Positions 37,341 to 49,838 of a stretch of DNA of 64,000 nucleotides are shown piece after piece. Where the stretch lies: assembly GCF_032854445.1 (NCBI RefSeq), contig NC_088303.1, positions 20,713,501 through 20,777,500 of the forward strand, given 5' to 3'. The notes below the pieces were generated by a model. That model saw nothing but the letters and a program-made list of their open reading frames with translations, ran no database searches and was not told the origin of the DNA. The first letter of the stretch is position 1. Each line of letters starts with the position of its first letter. The stretch comes from Liolophura sinensis (Eukaryota; Mollusca; Polyplacophora; Chitonida; Chitonidae). The translations under genes and the position numbers were made by a program.

Positions 37341-37540
37341 ATGTATGTGTGTATGCTTGGGCTTTAGCGTCGTACATTTATTCATTCATATGACAAGGTC
37401 CTTAGGTTTGTGTACATATACTGCGTCTTCCTGTGGCAGGGCAAGCCGCCACTGAAGTATCGCGCCAAAGACAAGTGCCAAGTGTTTGGTATGACCCGAT
37501 CTGGGTTTGATCCCAGGTCTCCCGACTACGGATACAGAAA
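37341..37540 (-). mobile_element. SINE type C, second copy
   Basis: Shares the CGGGAGACCTGGGATCAAAC head segment, the GGCGGCTTGCCCTGCCACAG body motif, the 3' domain (shortened by about 6 bases) and the CATA-like tail with the 49.6-kb copy. The 5' part of the head has diverged. Confidence 0.65.
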
Positions 37541-38214
37541 TGAAACAGATCGCCAAAGGTCCTCACATGCACTTCTGTGTTGACTTCGAATTTTGATTTC
37601 TGGTACATCATGACAGCTTCTCGGGCAGGAATTTCTGTCTGTCGAGTCAGAACAACAGAGGGGTGTGTTAATTTAGTACAAACCTGATCCAGGTATTAGT
37701 TATTGTTACTGACTGACCTGAATCCACCCAGCTACACTCGCCACTATATAACCCCCGAACTGGCTTTCTCTGATTTCGTCTGACGGGCTTAGGAGACCGG
37801 CTCAGACAATAAGCCAATTTTGTATGCCATGTTATAAGCAAAGTTCACAGCAACCTTGTTCGTAAGAGGGCACTGGGAAGATTGCCACATATTCATTGGG
37901 GGTGGGGGGGAGGTGCGGCTGTGCAGCTTTCTTGTAGCCTATGGTAACGTAATAAACATGCCCTTAGTCACTGAGCAGATATGTGAGAACTCTCTTAATT
38001 AAATGAAAAACACGAAATATATGGAGTTGTTGAGAAGTGAAATATTAGGGGGAGATGAACGGACATAAATCAATCTAGCGATTGTCGGATTTGATATCGA
38101 CTTTCTAAAACTCTAACAGCGGAGAAGCCCGGATCGAGATCCTTATTACTGGGCTTAGCTAGCACAAGATTGCCTACATGGTATAATGTCCATGCCAAAG
38201 ACTATTACCAAGTC

Positions 38215-38885
38215 CCACTCGAACTGTCCAAATTCACATTACCGTATAAATGTGACGCCCAAACAGAACACCACTGATTCGACCACTTTATCCAAATTTA
38301 GATTACTGTAACTTGTGCGATGCCAAGCAGAACGTCATCTTCTCCCTATCTGATCAGTCCAAATCTATATAACCATTCCACTAGTACCCGACCAAATGCC
38401 AAAATTAACATTACCCTATCGTTGTGACACCAAAGCAAAACAGCAGACATATCCATTTTGTGTGCGTGTTATGTCCAAATCCACGTAACCACATTAAAGT
38501 GTTACTGGACCAAAATGTCATGTTCTAGCAAAATGTTATAACGACATATAGGAGCCAAGCAAAATGCCATCGTCTCGCCTAAATGGCCGGTCCGTCCATT
38601 CACAATATCATACGACTGTGACATCCGAAAAAAAAACACCGCACTGCCCAAACTCACACAGATGGCTGTTCTAAATCTACGTTATCATGTTGTTGTGATA
38701 CCTGGGCAAAATGTAATGGTCTCCCTTTACTCGGGCTGTCCAATATATTTTAGAATAAACAATGTTGCAACCCATGGCAAAATGCCATCGTCTCACCCAA
38801 GTGGCCATTACATTACCATACGGTTTTGACACCTGAGCAAAATAACATGTCGCCCAATACCCGTTCTGTCCAAACTTAAGTCAGT
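38215..38885. repeat. Decayed tandem array, period about 66-70 bp
   Basis: A block TGTCCAAATCYACATTACC, then TTGTGACACC, then GCAAAATGCCATCGTCTC recurs about ten times with heavy divergence and indels (for example near 38226, 38290, 38357, 38397, 38473, 38668, 38740, 38805 and 38869). Looks like an old minisatellite. Confidence 0.6.
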
Positions 38886-39804
38886 ATATCAATTTGGCAC
38901 GTTAATTTCCGGTCCCTCCTTGGAAGCTGGGCGACATATATACGAACAACAGATCACTGACTGTCTCTTATCACTGAGACGCACCTGCCACCTGCTGCTG
39001 AAGATCAGTGAAATATTTCGTTACAGTCAATATACCTGTCAAAATCCAGCCTTCTGTAATATGCCTGAAGGCCAAAAACAAAAGAGCGACTGAAAATCTG
39101 CAAAAAGAGATAGATATACGATCCGAGCTGACTTGCCGTAAACCTGAAACCAGAAATTGTTCCTTGTCCAAGAAAAAAATTACATACTTGAGTTGTTTAT
39201 GTAGAGAGGATGGTACAAATGAGGGTTATATGAGTCTGACTAATACGTCTCGAGGTGGACATACAGCCTGAGGATATGTATCTTTGAGCCTCCATGGACG
39301 TATATTTGTTGAATGCTGGTCTTCAGTACCAAATGGCAACCAGACAATAAGCATTTAAGTATAACTGTTGTGACTATCGTGATTTGTGGAGTGTGATGTT
39401 CCTTGCAGTGGGGTAAGCTGAACCTAGCTTTGTTTACACAGATACTGACATGTTGTGGCAAACATCTGCTGACGATAATGAATTCCCGGTAAAACAACAA
39501 TTAATATAATGTATACTGTTCGATCACTTTTCGCGCCTGCTTCAAAGAACCTATGTCACACATAATTCCTGAACAGGTAATCGCGTGGGTTATTAATGAC
39601 AATCGCTGACACACACCTGTAAAGTGAAAATGGATCTAAATGTTTTTTTGTAGATTAAGTCTGGACTACAAAATGAACTTATCAGTTTTGGCCTTAAATG
39701 TTTATATATTCAGTGAACAGACCATTGCCAGATAGTGGATACGGCACAAACGTCGAGATTATGAAGTTAATACTAAAGCTTGTATTTATTTATTTGGAAT
39801 TTAT

Positions 39805-39962
39805 TTATTTCTTTGATTAATGGTTGACGTCGTATTTTACCTATACGATGGCGGCCAGCATTATGCTGGAAGGAAACGGGGCAGAGCCCGGGGTAAACCC
39901 ACAACCATCCGCGCGTTGCTGGAAGATCTTACAACGCATGGCCGGACAGGAAGCCAGCATAT
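39805..39962 (-). mobile_element. SINE type A inserted into SINE type D
   Basis: Carries the tail, an altered 3' domain, the GCATAATGCTGGCCGCC and GGGCTCTGCCCC motifs, and the CTTCCTGTCCGG boundary. It is flanked by an 11-bp direct repeat, TTTGGAATTTA, at 39793-39803 and 39963-39973. This is a perfect target-site duplication, and the outer sequence belongs to a type D element. Confidence 0.75.
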
Positions 39963-40130
39963 TTTGGAATTTAACGCCGTTTTCAAGAATATTTCACCTG
40001 TATGACGGCGGCCACGTGTATAAGTGGAGTAAAACGTGGAGTGGCCAGAGTAAATCACCTTCGTCACCACGTTCCTGACAAACCTCCGAAACAGCAAGAG
40101 CTGGATTCGTGCACACGACCTGATTGGTCA
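39963..40130 (-). mobile_element. SINE type D (host of the nested insertion)
   Basis: Begins on the right near 40130 with GAATCCAGCTCTTGCTG and continues through GGAGGTTTGTCAGGAACG and a body distinct from type A. It ends in the shared 3' domain (GTGAAATATTCTTGAAAACGG). Its T-rich tail lies at 39781-39803, split off by the type A insertion. Confidence 0.6.
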
Positions 40131-40338
40131 ATGGCCTGATCGTCGCAGCGAACCTGCGTCCATACTTATCAAACATCTTAAGACTTAAGTCAAAAATTCA
40201 AACACAGCTACAATTAAAATGTTTTGCTCTAGGAAGTCTGAAGTTTAATTTAACCATCCAAAGCTGTAGGGCCTATAAAATTGTGCTTGCGAGGTGCAGT
40301 ATGACCCCATAAAGACAGACATCGCGCCATGCTCTGAT

Positions 40339-40385
40339 AATTATTTATTTATTGGATTGGTGTTTTACGCAGTAGTCAGGAACAA
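40339..40385 (-). mobile_element. SINE type A tail fragment
   Basis: Tail-like TTATTTATTTATTGGATTGG plus TGTTTTACGCAGTAGTCAGG, then unrelated sequence. Confidence 0.5.
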
Positions 40386-43300
40386 CCATGGTGTGATACA
40401 ATAACTTCTTAAAAGACTGGGAAATCGATACGAAAGAATTTGACAAGAAACCATTTTCCCTGAACATATGACATATATATCAATATCGTATCGACATCCT
40501 ATGACATTATATTTTGCATGGAAGAAAATATCGCGAGAGAGATGACCATTTCATCAAATTTTACTGATGTACGCCAATATCAAAAGTAATATATCTCGCT
40601 CGTTGTATATTCATTTGCTCTTCTTTAACCTTCATTACACTTTTATCTGTATGTATGCACAAATGACGTTAGCATTCGTTTCATCAGCCAGCAGTAACCA
40701 AATGCAGTTGCACAAGTAGAAATAGGCTATAGCGTGCAGGAAAAATCGGGCCTAATACACAGAGAGATTTTGCACCTGGTACATACTTATCGTAACGTCT
40801 TGTGCTTTTTTCATCCCCTGCCACAAACATAACGCCTTTAGATTCATTGTAAGATTTGACAGAATCAGAGATTTGTTTACCATTACCCCACCAGGCGATA
40901 TGTTACATCCCAGATCCCTCAGACTTGAGAGTAATTTGGAGTTGAACTTGATATAAATACCAACTGTTCCGATGCTTACAAGTGTTTATCGATGACCCGG
41001 GAGCAAATTCTAAACTTCGGAGACATACTTAACTGGTATAAACATTCTGTGTCCTAAATGGAAGCCATCTTTGTAAAATTTTGCAATTTTATTTGCTCAG
41101 CACCTGCGCTAAGGATTCTATTTACAAAAGAGATGGTGTATTTTTTTAGAGCGTTGGCATCAGAGACGTCAAGCCGAGAACTTCAACACAGTTTAACAGG
41201 TTTTTTTTCCTTTCGTGGAAAGATAATAAACCTTAAGTCTGTAATAATAACAAATCAGTTCGTAAAAACGTCATGGCTAAATATTTTACTTATAAAGTCT
41301 AAATCTGAATAAGTAATTACAAAATTGTTTTTTTTTTTATTTTAGAATAGTATTAATAGTCCCCAACGGATATTCCGTCATGAGTTCAATTATTGATTAT
41401 GTTGGTTTTAATCCTTATAATCATTCAATTAATATATAATAATAAACAATAATACATATAATAAAAGCAATACCATAAAGTGTCTCCAAAGAGAATCCCC
41501 GTCAGAGGGTATAAGGAGGGTGTATATGGCGTTGGGTTCAATTCCTTGAGGATAAATTAAGTTATATTGGCTCATTTTGTCAAGTTTATGAAATATGCGA
41601 TAGCCATTCCCCCTGTACACGATGATCAGTCACAAACTTGCATACGTCAGTTCGTATAAAATGCAGTTTTTACACGAAATACATGTATCATTGAATCCTT
41701 CGCCACTCTTGGGGAAAAAGGTCAGGGAAAAAATCGTAAACCGCCTATTTGAGACATTTGTCTGGAAGGTATAGCTGAGAGGCAGGTGTGACCGCCTGCC
41801 GGGCTGGCGATCTGACCAGCCCAATGTACCAGCCTACACCTGCTCCAACTCCCAGCAAAGCGTCACCATTTCTGTTATCTTGCCATTTAACTTCCGTGCG
41901 TAACACCAGGTGGCGGGCTATTCTGAGTTTGCTTTATGCCCCAGGCAAAGACAAGAATTTTTGAAAGTTTTTATGCACAAACAATTCTGGCACATTTTTT
42001 ACGTGTTGGTTCGATTCTAACCGAAAAGAACCAGTATCAAACCCTTTCATTCCAGCACTGCAAATGTTCTGACAATGATGGCCTAGATTACTAAAAAAAA
42101 CTGAATTTGAAGAAATCAAATCTCTGCTTTCACACATTTATAATATCATTAACAAAGGGCTAATCACCATTAAGGTGTGGTCAGCGGATATCGGTAAAAC
42201 CTGAAGGTCAAATAACGAAATAAACACAACAACATATCATCCCAATAGCTTGTCAACTTGTCAGATGTTACATAGCTGTCGATATGTATACCTAAACTGG
42301 AGTAAATGTAATACCCACTTGTAAATAATGCATGATTGCATATGATCGTTGTTCAACGAAATACTCAAGAACGTGTCCAAGGTAAACCAGACTTAACATG
42401 CTGTTTAAATATTTATCGCACTATATGTTTTCTAGCTTACTCATGATGAATCACACATTACCACTAAAAGACGTATGGTTTCACTATCATCACTATACAT
42501 CTGCATGATGTTGGCTTTGAAATGTCTATCGTTCAGGGAATCTAGCTACCCTCTCTGGATATGACCCAGTTCAGCCACGGTGTAAAGATATCAGGGCGGT
42601 TCTAAAGTAGCAGCAGATATACCTGATTTTCCTTCATCTTTCTCAGTTAAAAATATTACACGAGATACCGGAAGTTTAGGGAACATAAATAGACATGGGT
42701 ATAACATCAGCTAAACACTGGATGCACGATGCAAACAATTAAGGGCAAAATAAATTTTCCAGTTTTTCTAAAAACTTGTGGTATAAGTTATAATACTGTA
42801 ACTTGCCCAGTAGTTTTTCCCATACATATATCAGACATTTTGCTACCTTCTGAAGTGAAGTTCATCCCGTAGAAGCAGAAACGATGACTTATGCGATATG
42901 ATTTATGCGATATGATGTATGTGGTATATAAGAACATAGCCAACGGAAACTGTCAAGCGTATATCTACAACACGAAGTACATCAAAAACGTCATATTTGT
43001 TCAGATGTTTTAACAGGACATAGAGGTATCTCTTGAAACTTTAAATAGCATGAATAACACAGGAAACCTTAGTCCAGTCCTATAGGCGACTGAGACATGT
43101 ACATACTTATACCCAAATGCTTTGCTGTATATATGTAGGAAGATTTCCCTTAACTATGTCCAACACTGGAGACTTTATCCACTGATAATAGAGTGATGGG
43201 GTTGGCTTGTTTTTCACATGTTACCTATACACAATCATCAAAATGTCACACAGAAGAGATGTGAACCCTTAGGGCTATACAGCTTGGACCTGGTCAGTCT

Positions 43301-44281
43301 CAGTTAAAGTAGGAAAGATTCCTCACAGGGGAACTACGCTCACCTTTAGTATTAACCCCTAATGGGACATGTCAAACTTTCTTTTATCCGAAATAGCTTT
43401 TCTGTGTACAACTGCTACATTCCTCATATAGGAGATAGTGTGAAGTAAAAGAAATATTCGCTACGATATGTACCATTATTCCAATATCTTGTAATCGTCT
43501 CTAATCTGCGATATTATTATGCCTCAGGTTCATATAGTTAACATCGCCTGGAAACGGTGAGTCGGATCACCAAAGTTGCAGCGTAACAAAAGCGTGAGGA
43601 CATGAATCTCCACATAGTGTAGCTGGAACCATTTTCTATAGGTTTTAAAGCCACTAGTCAGAAGACTAAGGCGGTCGCTCAGTCGTACTGCATAAAGACA
43701 GCTTGTAGCTGACTAAGCGTTTTAGTGATGCTCGTAATTGTGAGGATCTAGCAAGGTACAGGCATTGTTGGTATTATTCACAAAGATTTTTTGCTAATTT
43801 CGCTATGCGGAATAGCGCCGGAGTAATAATCAACAAAACAAATCTGACCAGGAAATAAAGGTAAATTGACAGTGGCATTCAAGACTAAAGTAAGAATAAA
43901 CAGGTGACGGACTGTTAGAAATACCAGATTAACCTGCCGTTTCCAAATCGACTAATGGTATTTATCAGGCGTTTTAATGAGAGTGGCAAATGTAAGCTAA
44001 GTTCGAGGTTCATTTATCTCGTATATATCCCCCTTACAAACGTACACGCTTACCACCCGTGTTTAATATAACCTGTCAGGCTAGAGCAGGGGTTTGCCCC
44101 GCCATCTGGAGTTTCTCGCGACGGGAGTTTTATCTCAATCCGTCTCGTCCGCCTCGCTGCAGCGAAGCATCTGGTAGCCACGTGGCATCATTATAAGGGT
44201 GAAAGTAAAACAGCCGAGATTATAGTCTGGCTGACTATCCCCCACCCGTTTGATGCCAGTCAGATTCTAGAATTTTGGCTC
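40386..44281. other. No gene recognised
   Basis: The longest stretch with no identifiable repeat or gene. Features are limited to a CTCF-like site, an AT-rich patch (41320-41450), and a short duplication of TTATGCGATATGAT near 42892. Confidence 0.55.
41903..41916 (+). promoter_or_regulatory. CTCF-type site, 13/14
   Basis: ACACCAGGTGGCGG matches the core consensus except at the first base. Confidence 0.3.
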
Positions 44282-44341
44282 ATGAAAGTCATGGAATTAT
44301 TCTCTCTTCTGGCTTTGTCTTTTATGTATATTTTGTTGCGT
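44282..44341 (+). CDS. Candidate signal-peptide exon
   Basis: An ATG at 44282 opens MKVMELFSLLALSFMYILLR, a signal-peptide-like stretch of exactly 20 codons. It is followed at once by GTATGT and a T-run, which could be a splice donor. A TATA-like ATTATAAGGG lies about 90 bases upstream (44190-44199). If unspliced, the frame runs on to a stop at 44470. Weak evidence; AT-rich DNA gives hydrophobic frames by chance. Confidence 0.2.
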
Positions 44342-44954
44342 GTATGTTTTTTTTTGAAATATATAAGTGTTAAAACAAACAAACAAAAAAAGTATTTTCA
44401 CACTTGTAATATATCTCATTATGTCACTGAATTCAATTGCAAAGGACGAGGGCACAATGTAGTTCCATGATGCCAGAGCTGAGCGTTGTAAAAAGCTGAA
44501 AGAATCCAACACGCTAGCGATACACAATCGCAGCTAGGTGTGCCGCACCGCAATTAGTCCTTTCCATCGAATTTTGCTATTAATTTAGAATAGCCCAACC
44601 AATAACTTTCCATAAAGTATCAGGCTCGCCTGTTCAAGCGTTACCATTCAAAATCGGTAATAAAGTTCCTAAAAATTATAAGGGTGGGCCGCATGATATT
44701 TTTTTAGAATCATTTCAAACTATAAATAGTACAGGAACGAGTTTGATATTTACTGACAGGCAATAGCTTTAACTGTTCTCAGTAAACACAGAAATTTGGA
44801 CTGATTAGCGGATATACATTTTTTTGCCAAAAATCCTCGGTAGGCCTATACCCTCTTGAAGCAAAAGACCCATGTTAAAAGGCATCATTGTGTGTGCACG
44901 TGTTGGTGAAAATCTTGTAAAGTTTTTGTTTTGTTAAAAATCGTTGTTTTATTA

Positions 44955-45068
44955 ACCGTAAATCACATATTACTTAATGTGATATTCACCATGTAACTAA
45001 TCGCCCTTATGCATTACAGGGTGATTAGTTGGTGAAGAATTTCACCCAATTACTTGTGATTTACTGTA
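44955..45068. mobile_element. Fold-back element, near-complete 114-bp palindrome
   Basis: The whole segment pairs with itself around ATGCAT at 45009-45014. Arms begin ACCGTAAATCACA and end TGTGATTTACTGT, and the inner arms CTAATCGCCCTTATGCAT and ATGCATTACAGGGTGATTAG pair with few mismatches. A MITE or other hairpin element is likely. Confidence 0.65.
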
Positions 45069-45970
45069 TCAACTTATTTCTGTGTCTAAGATCAATATTC
45101 GTTTGATACACAGACCTGCATATTCCGGGAAGATGTTTGGTGGTGTCGCTGTTGTTGTGGAATAATAACTGTCTGAGGAACTATTACAGTCTGATTGAAA
45201 GTCAGCAATTTTTTATAGCTCTGTTTTTTTCGAACACAAGGGATTTTACGCGATTACAATGGAAATCTTACAAATACTACGTCGCCATGTTTACTCGCCA
45301 AGAGCCGCCAGTGCATTCAGTTTTTAAGCCTCTCAGCTACGTATTGAAAATAGCAGATGAGATTTCTAAATTTCGACTGGATGGCAGAGAACAAAAAATC
45401 TATTACAAATTTATTTCGCCGTTTCAAATTTAATGTTTCCCCCAAGTTACCAAGAATGTTAGAATGTATATTATTGGAAGAGTTTTCGTATACAATACAT
45501 AGCTCATTATGGTCATATACACATAAAGGCAACGGATCTGTCGTCCAGCCAGTACTTTGCTTGCAGAGACGTGACTGTTTACAGATGATGGTATTTATTT
45601 GTTGATGCGAACCTAGCTTTTTTAAATCCAGATTCAGGCGTCTATTCTATATCCTGGTATCAAACTTGCTACGGTTTCACGTGTATGATCTCACTATTTC
45701 GTTTTTCTGTTTTCCATAGCAATCTTGATGTTAACATACAAGACTAAAACTCCCTTTCTTTATCAATAATTATGACGTAAGGGCTAAGAGTTATCTTAAG
45801 GAAATTTGAATGTAGGTGACAGAATAAAAGAAACAGAGTAGAGAAACATAGTTTTGCATATGCTTTCTTGAAATGCAACATGCACACAAAGCTGTAGTTG
45901 TAAACATCTTAAAGTTTAATGTTAAGCTAGTCAAATATACACTTATCGTATATGTGTGTATAGTTCTCGC

Positions 45971-46155
45971 TGTGAGTTCAAGTCCAGCTCATGTTGTCTT
46001 ACTCTCCGACCGTACGTGGACAGGTCTTGTAGCTACCTGCGGATGGTCGTGGGTTTCCCCCGGGCTCTGCATGGTTTCCTCCCAACATAATGCTGGCCAC
46101 TGTCGTATAAGTGAAATTTTCTTGAGTACTGCGTAAAATAATTAAATAAATCAAT
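45971..46155 (+). mobile_element. SINE type A, plus orientation
   Basis: Starts at the box-B-like GAGTTCAAGTCCAGCTC (45974) and runs through GACCGTACGTGGACAGGTC, GGATGGTCGTGGGTTTCCCC and CATAATGCTGGCCACTGTCG. It then has the 3' domain (TTCTTGAGTACTGCGTAAAA) and a short TTAAATAAAT tail. The upstream half of the tRNA-like head is missing. Confidence 0.78.
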
Positions 46156-47379
46156 TGCTCGCTCAGGCTACGCCAGAACTTAAATGGTTCTTCATATGAA
46201 GCAATGATTCTTGAAAAGGTCTTTCGTAAAACTAATGAAGACTCCAATGAAAAATGCTGTCTATTGTTCCTCTTGCAATTCTAATTCCCAGTAGAGAATA
46301 TATTCATCCTTTATGTTGTCTGTGGCGTTTTTAGCCATTTAAGTTAAATACAAAGTTTGCTGAATGCTTTGCATGTCGTAGCTGGTATTAAGCAAATTAG
46401 CAGCATCCTGTATACAGACAGATTGGTTTCTTATTCTGCGTAAGATAATCCCTCTGCGGAAGTGGCAGGGTATATCCTCAAACCCACCGAAATAAGTGAC
46501 AATGGTGTTGGTTTCACAGCGGGCCATTCGGTCTGACAGATACGACGGGAATGGCTGCCAATATCTGCTCGGGGTCCAGCTATTCCATTAATCCTGCTGA
46601 TTGCACACGGGATATCTGGGCTGAGATCTGCTCTCGCAAATTGCTGGTCAATCATCGTTAGCGAAGCTAACATGGCAATTTGCCATCGGTCTGACAAACA
46701 CATAAAAGCTGTCCGTCATATTAATACTTTAGCATTACTCCTAACACTCCCTGCTACCTCATTTCCCATCAGTACCCTAACAGACGTGTCCGTCTGTCCT
46801 ACAGACACCATGAAGCCTTTGTTTTGACTTCCCAAGCTGTATCTTTTCGTCAAATAGCAGACTGAAGTTCCTGACATATGATTATAGGTATAACTGCAAA
46901 CAGACGAAGATGATACCTATGCGACAAATTTTACACTTCTGACAGCAAGTATGTCCACGATCGTTGTCTATGTTTATTTCTCCAGATCGATATGTACCGT
47001 TAATGTTGTCACGGTGGGTTCATCGGTGGCAGTTCTGTGAAAATATTTAGTGAACGAAACTTTCTAACCCTATAACACGCAACCTTTGCGGACATGTTTA
47101 ACTGTTATTAGCAACAAAGAGAAAAACTTTTTTTAAAATACCATATAATATGAGAATTCCAAGATGTGTATCCACAGAATTATGTATTTAATTTCTATGT
47201 GAATAAATCACTTAAATTCTCGGTGGACCAATGCCAGTAAGATTTCATAATTTCATAACAGATAACTGTAGGAAGCAAAATGGCCGTCTGAACCTGTCCG
47301 ATTGCTGTGGGGTCGCGAACGGAAAGTGCATCACAGATGACGAATATATTTATTGGTTTTTCCACAATGTATTTTTGCT
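46156..47379. other. No gene recognised
   Basis: TCGGTCTGACA occurs twice (about 46528 and 46687) flanking an open minus-strand frame (46431-46703). Its product has no recognisable domain. Confidence 0.5.
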
Positions 47380-47734
47380 ATGTGTACATCTGTACACATC
47401 TGTACATCTGGGACATGTGTGCCTAGATCTGTACATCTGCCTGGTACTTCTGCACATATCTGCTACACGTCTGCACATTTGCTACGTCTCTACATCTACT
47501 ACATGCAGGCCTATATCTGCCTATCTGCTGGGTACACCTCTATACAACTGTGACGTCTGTACCTCTAAAGCACCGTGACGTGTAGGCTTTACATCTACCG
47601 GGCCACGTCTGTATCTGTTACGTTTGTATGTTTGTTACTTCGGCTTGTACATCTGGTACCTCCGTGAATATGTGATACTTCTGTCGGTATATCTACTACG
47701 CTTCTACATCTGCTATGTCTGTACGTCTACATCT
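47380..47734. repeat. Degenerate TACATCTGC-rich repeat
   Basis: Runs of TACATCTG, TACGTCTG and CACATCTG variants with irregular spacing lead into the 23-bp array. They may be its decayed flank. Open frames across it on both strands are by-products of the repeat. Confidence 0.6.
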
Positions 47735-47944
47735 GTAAAACAGCTGGGTACGTCTGTATACAACAGCCAGGTTCGTTTGTCTACAACAGCCAGATTCGTC
47801 TGTGTACAACAGCCAGGTTCGTCTGTATACAACAGCCAGGTTCCTCTGTATACAACAGGCAGGTTCGTCTGTATATAGCAGCCAGGTACGCCGGTATACA
47901 ACAACCAGGTACGTCTGTACAAGAGCCAGGTTCGTCTGTATAGC
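47735..47944. repeat. 23-bp tandem array, about 8.5 units
   Basis: Units at 47751, 47774, 47797, 47820, 47843, 47866, 47889 and 47912 contain CGTCTGTATACAACAGCCAG. The last unit is 2 bases shorter. Confidence 0.9.
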
Positions 47945-49592
47945 CATGGTCTTTACTTACAGGTATGAGACATAATAATCTTAATTATACCCTTGTTAAT
48001 CATATGTATCATCATACTTTGTCTGCATTCGTCGTACAAAAAGTTACAATGTATCATCAAGTTGCCATATGTTCATTTTATAAACACGAATAAATTCCCA
48101 ATTTCATTTACCTTTTGGTATGTCAAGTTTAGTATAAACGTTTACTGAAATATCTTATTTTATTGGAGATCTTTCAGCATATAACTACTGAACCTAGTTA
48201 AATTGTCTAGCGATATGAGCTCTTAGGGATATTTATATTGATTTCGGGGCGACACATTTTCTCCAACATTATGATCTTACTTTTTAATGATTTATTGGTG
48301 TACGTATATTTGATAAGATGAGCAAAGCGGGGTTCTTAAATGGATCACTGGGATTAATTAGAAGTGAGGCAAGAGGGAAATTAATGTTTATGCCGAGTGC
48401 CAAAGAAGACTCTTTCATACTAATAGATATTTAGATCTGAAAGTTGATATTCAGTTCGTGTTACTCGTGTTACCGTTACCACGGCTGGAGAAGTACGGTA
48501 ATACCCATGCCGCTGTATCAGCACCCCAGATCTGCCAGCAATTTATAATTGGGATGTTCCTTTCCACACTGAACACTTGTCAGCAGACACATCGTGGACT
48601 CCAGTGGATCACCTGAAGTTCACATTCAAAAGCTGTTAACCTAAACGTTTTGGCAGCTGTTGGTAAAGAATTAACCGACAGGCTGTCTTGATCAGTACTC
48701 GTTTGATGATATGTGATAAGCATTTATTTCCAGAGTATACAAGTCGCCTGTCTTTGTACATATATACACAAATGTAAGTATTTACATGTAGTGCCATTTC
48801 GAAACAGAAATCATTTCAAACTTGAATCATAGTAACAGTTGATAATTAGTATACTAATGACAGACGTCTATAGAAAGGAATCATGTCGAAATTAAAGGAT
48901 ACATGAAACAAAGAGTATGGTTTCAAGGAACATAAGGAAATATATGACCAAAGGTTAGATAAAGTATTTCATGTTTGATACATATTTAATATTTCTTAAT
49001 ATTCGGAAATTACGTCATCGATGAACATTCTGGGAGCCTGGGGTCAGCTTAGTGTCCCATTTTGGGCTCTCCCCCAACACATTTGTTTTTACAGCTACCA
49101 CCGTCCTGACCGTTTAGGTCACCACAGCAGGCTACAATTTCTGGACTGACCACCTGGGCTGTATGAAAACTGTAGTTTAATGCCATATTATGTAGCAAGA
49201 AGAAAGCGGATAACTTCTATTGTAGTTGATATGTTAAGCCACATCAAATTAAGAAATAATTAATTAAGAAATAAAAACCAAGCGTTTCATGTATTCATTA
49301 AAACCTGGGAAAGTGTGCAATTCATCTGTTGTATAACGCAAACGTTTTAGTTTTTTGTTTAGAAATGTCTGAGGGCAATATTAAAGCCACATGTATGTTT
49401 GGAAGTTAAACACATCATGCGTGAGCGAAAGTTTTGTATAGATGATTGTATTTGGATGAATTAGCACTTCAGACCAGTCATGTTCCGTTGTTTTTAAATC
49501 CAGCGATAGCCCAACTTCCAGCGAGGAAATGCTTGTTCCCCATGACACTAGGCAACACCTTTAGTGTCTCAAATCATGAACTTAGAAGAAAT
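47945..49592. other. No gene recognised
   Basis: AT-rich spacer between the 23-bp array and the type C SINE. Confidence 0.55.
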
Positions 49593-49838
49593 TGTATGTA
49601 TGTATATGTGTATGTAGGTATGTATGCTTGGGATTTTAAGTCTCACTTAACAGTTTTTCATTCATGTGTGTCTTCTTGTGACAGGGCGAACCTATGTCGC
49701 CAAAGAATTGTCACTCAATAATCATGCCTAAGACACTAGACAGGACACGCAAGCCAGTCAGATTACACTGTTTCCCGACCCGGGTGTGACACCAGGTCTC
49801 CCGACTTCGAGGAGGACACCCTAATCATTAGGCCACCG
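49593..49838 (-). mobile_element. SINE type C, near full length
   Basis: On the minus strand a tRNA-like head begins at about 49838. GTGGCCTAATGATTAGGG resembles box A of Glu/Asp-type tRNAs, and TCGGGAGACCTGGTGTCACA with CCCGGGTCGGG covers the box B region. The body passes the GGCGACATAGGTTCGCCCTG motif. It ends in the shared 3' domain (ATGAATGAAAAACTGTTAAG) and a (CATA)n-like tail at 49593-49625. Confidence 0.72.

Noticed and set aside
46431-46703. 90-codon minus-strand frame between two TCGGTCTGACA words
   Set aside because: No recognisable domain; the flanking words are short and may be chance.
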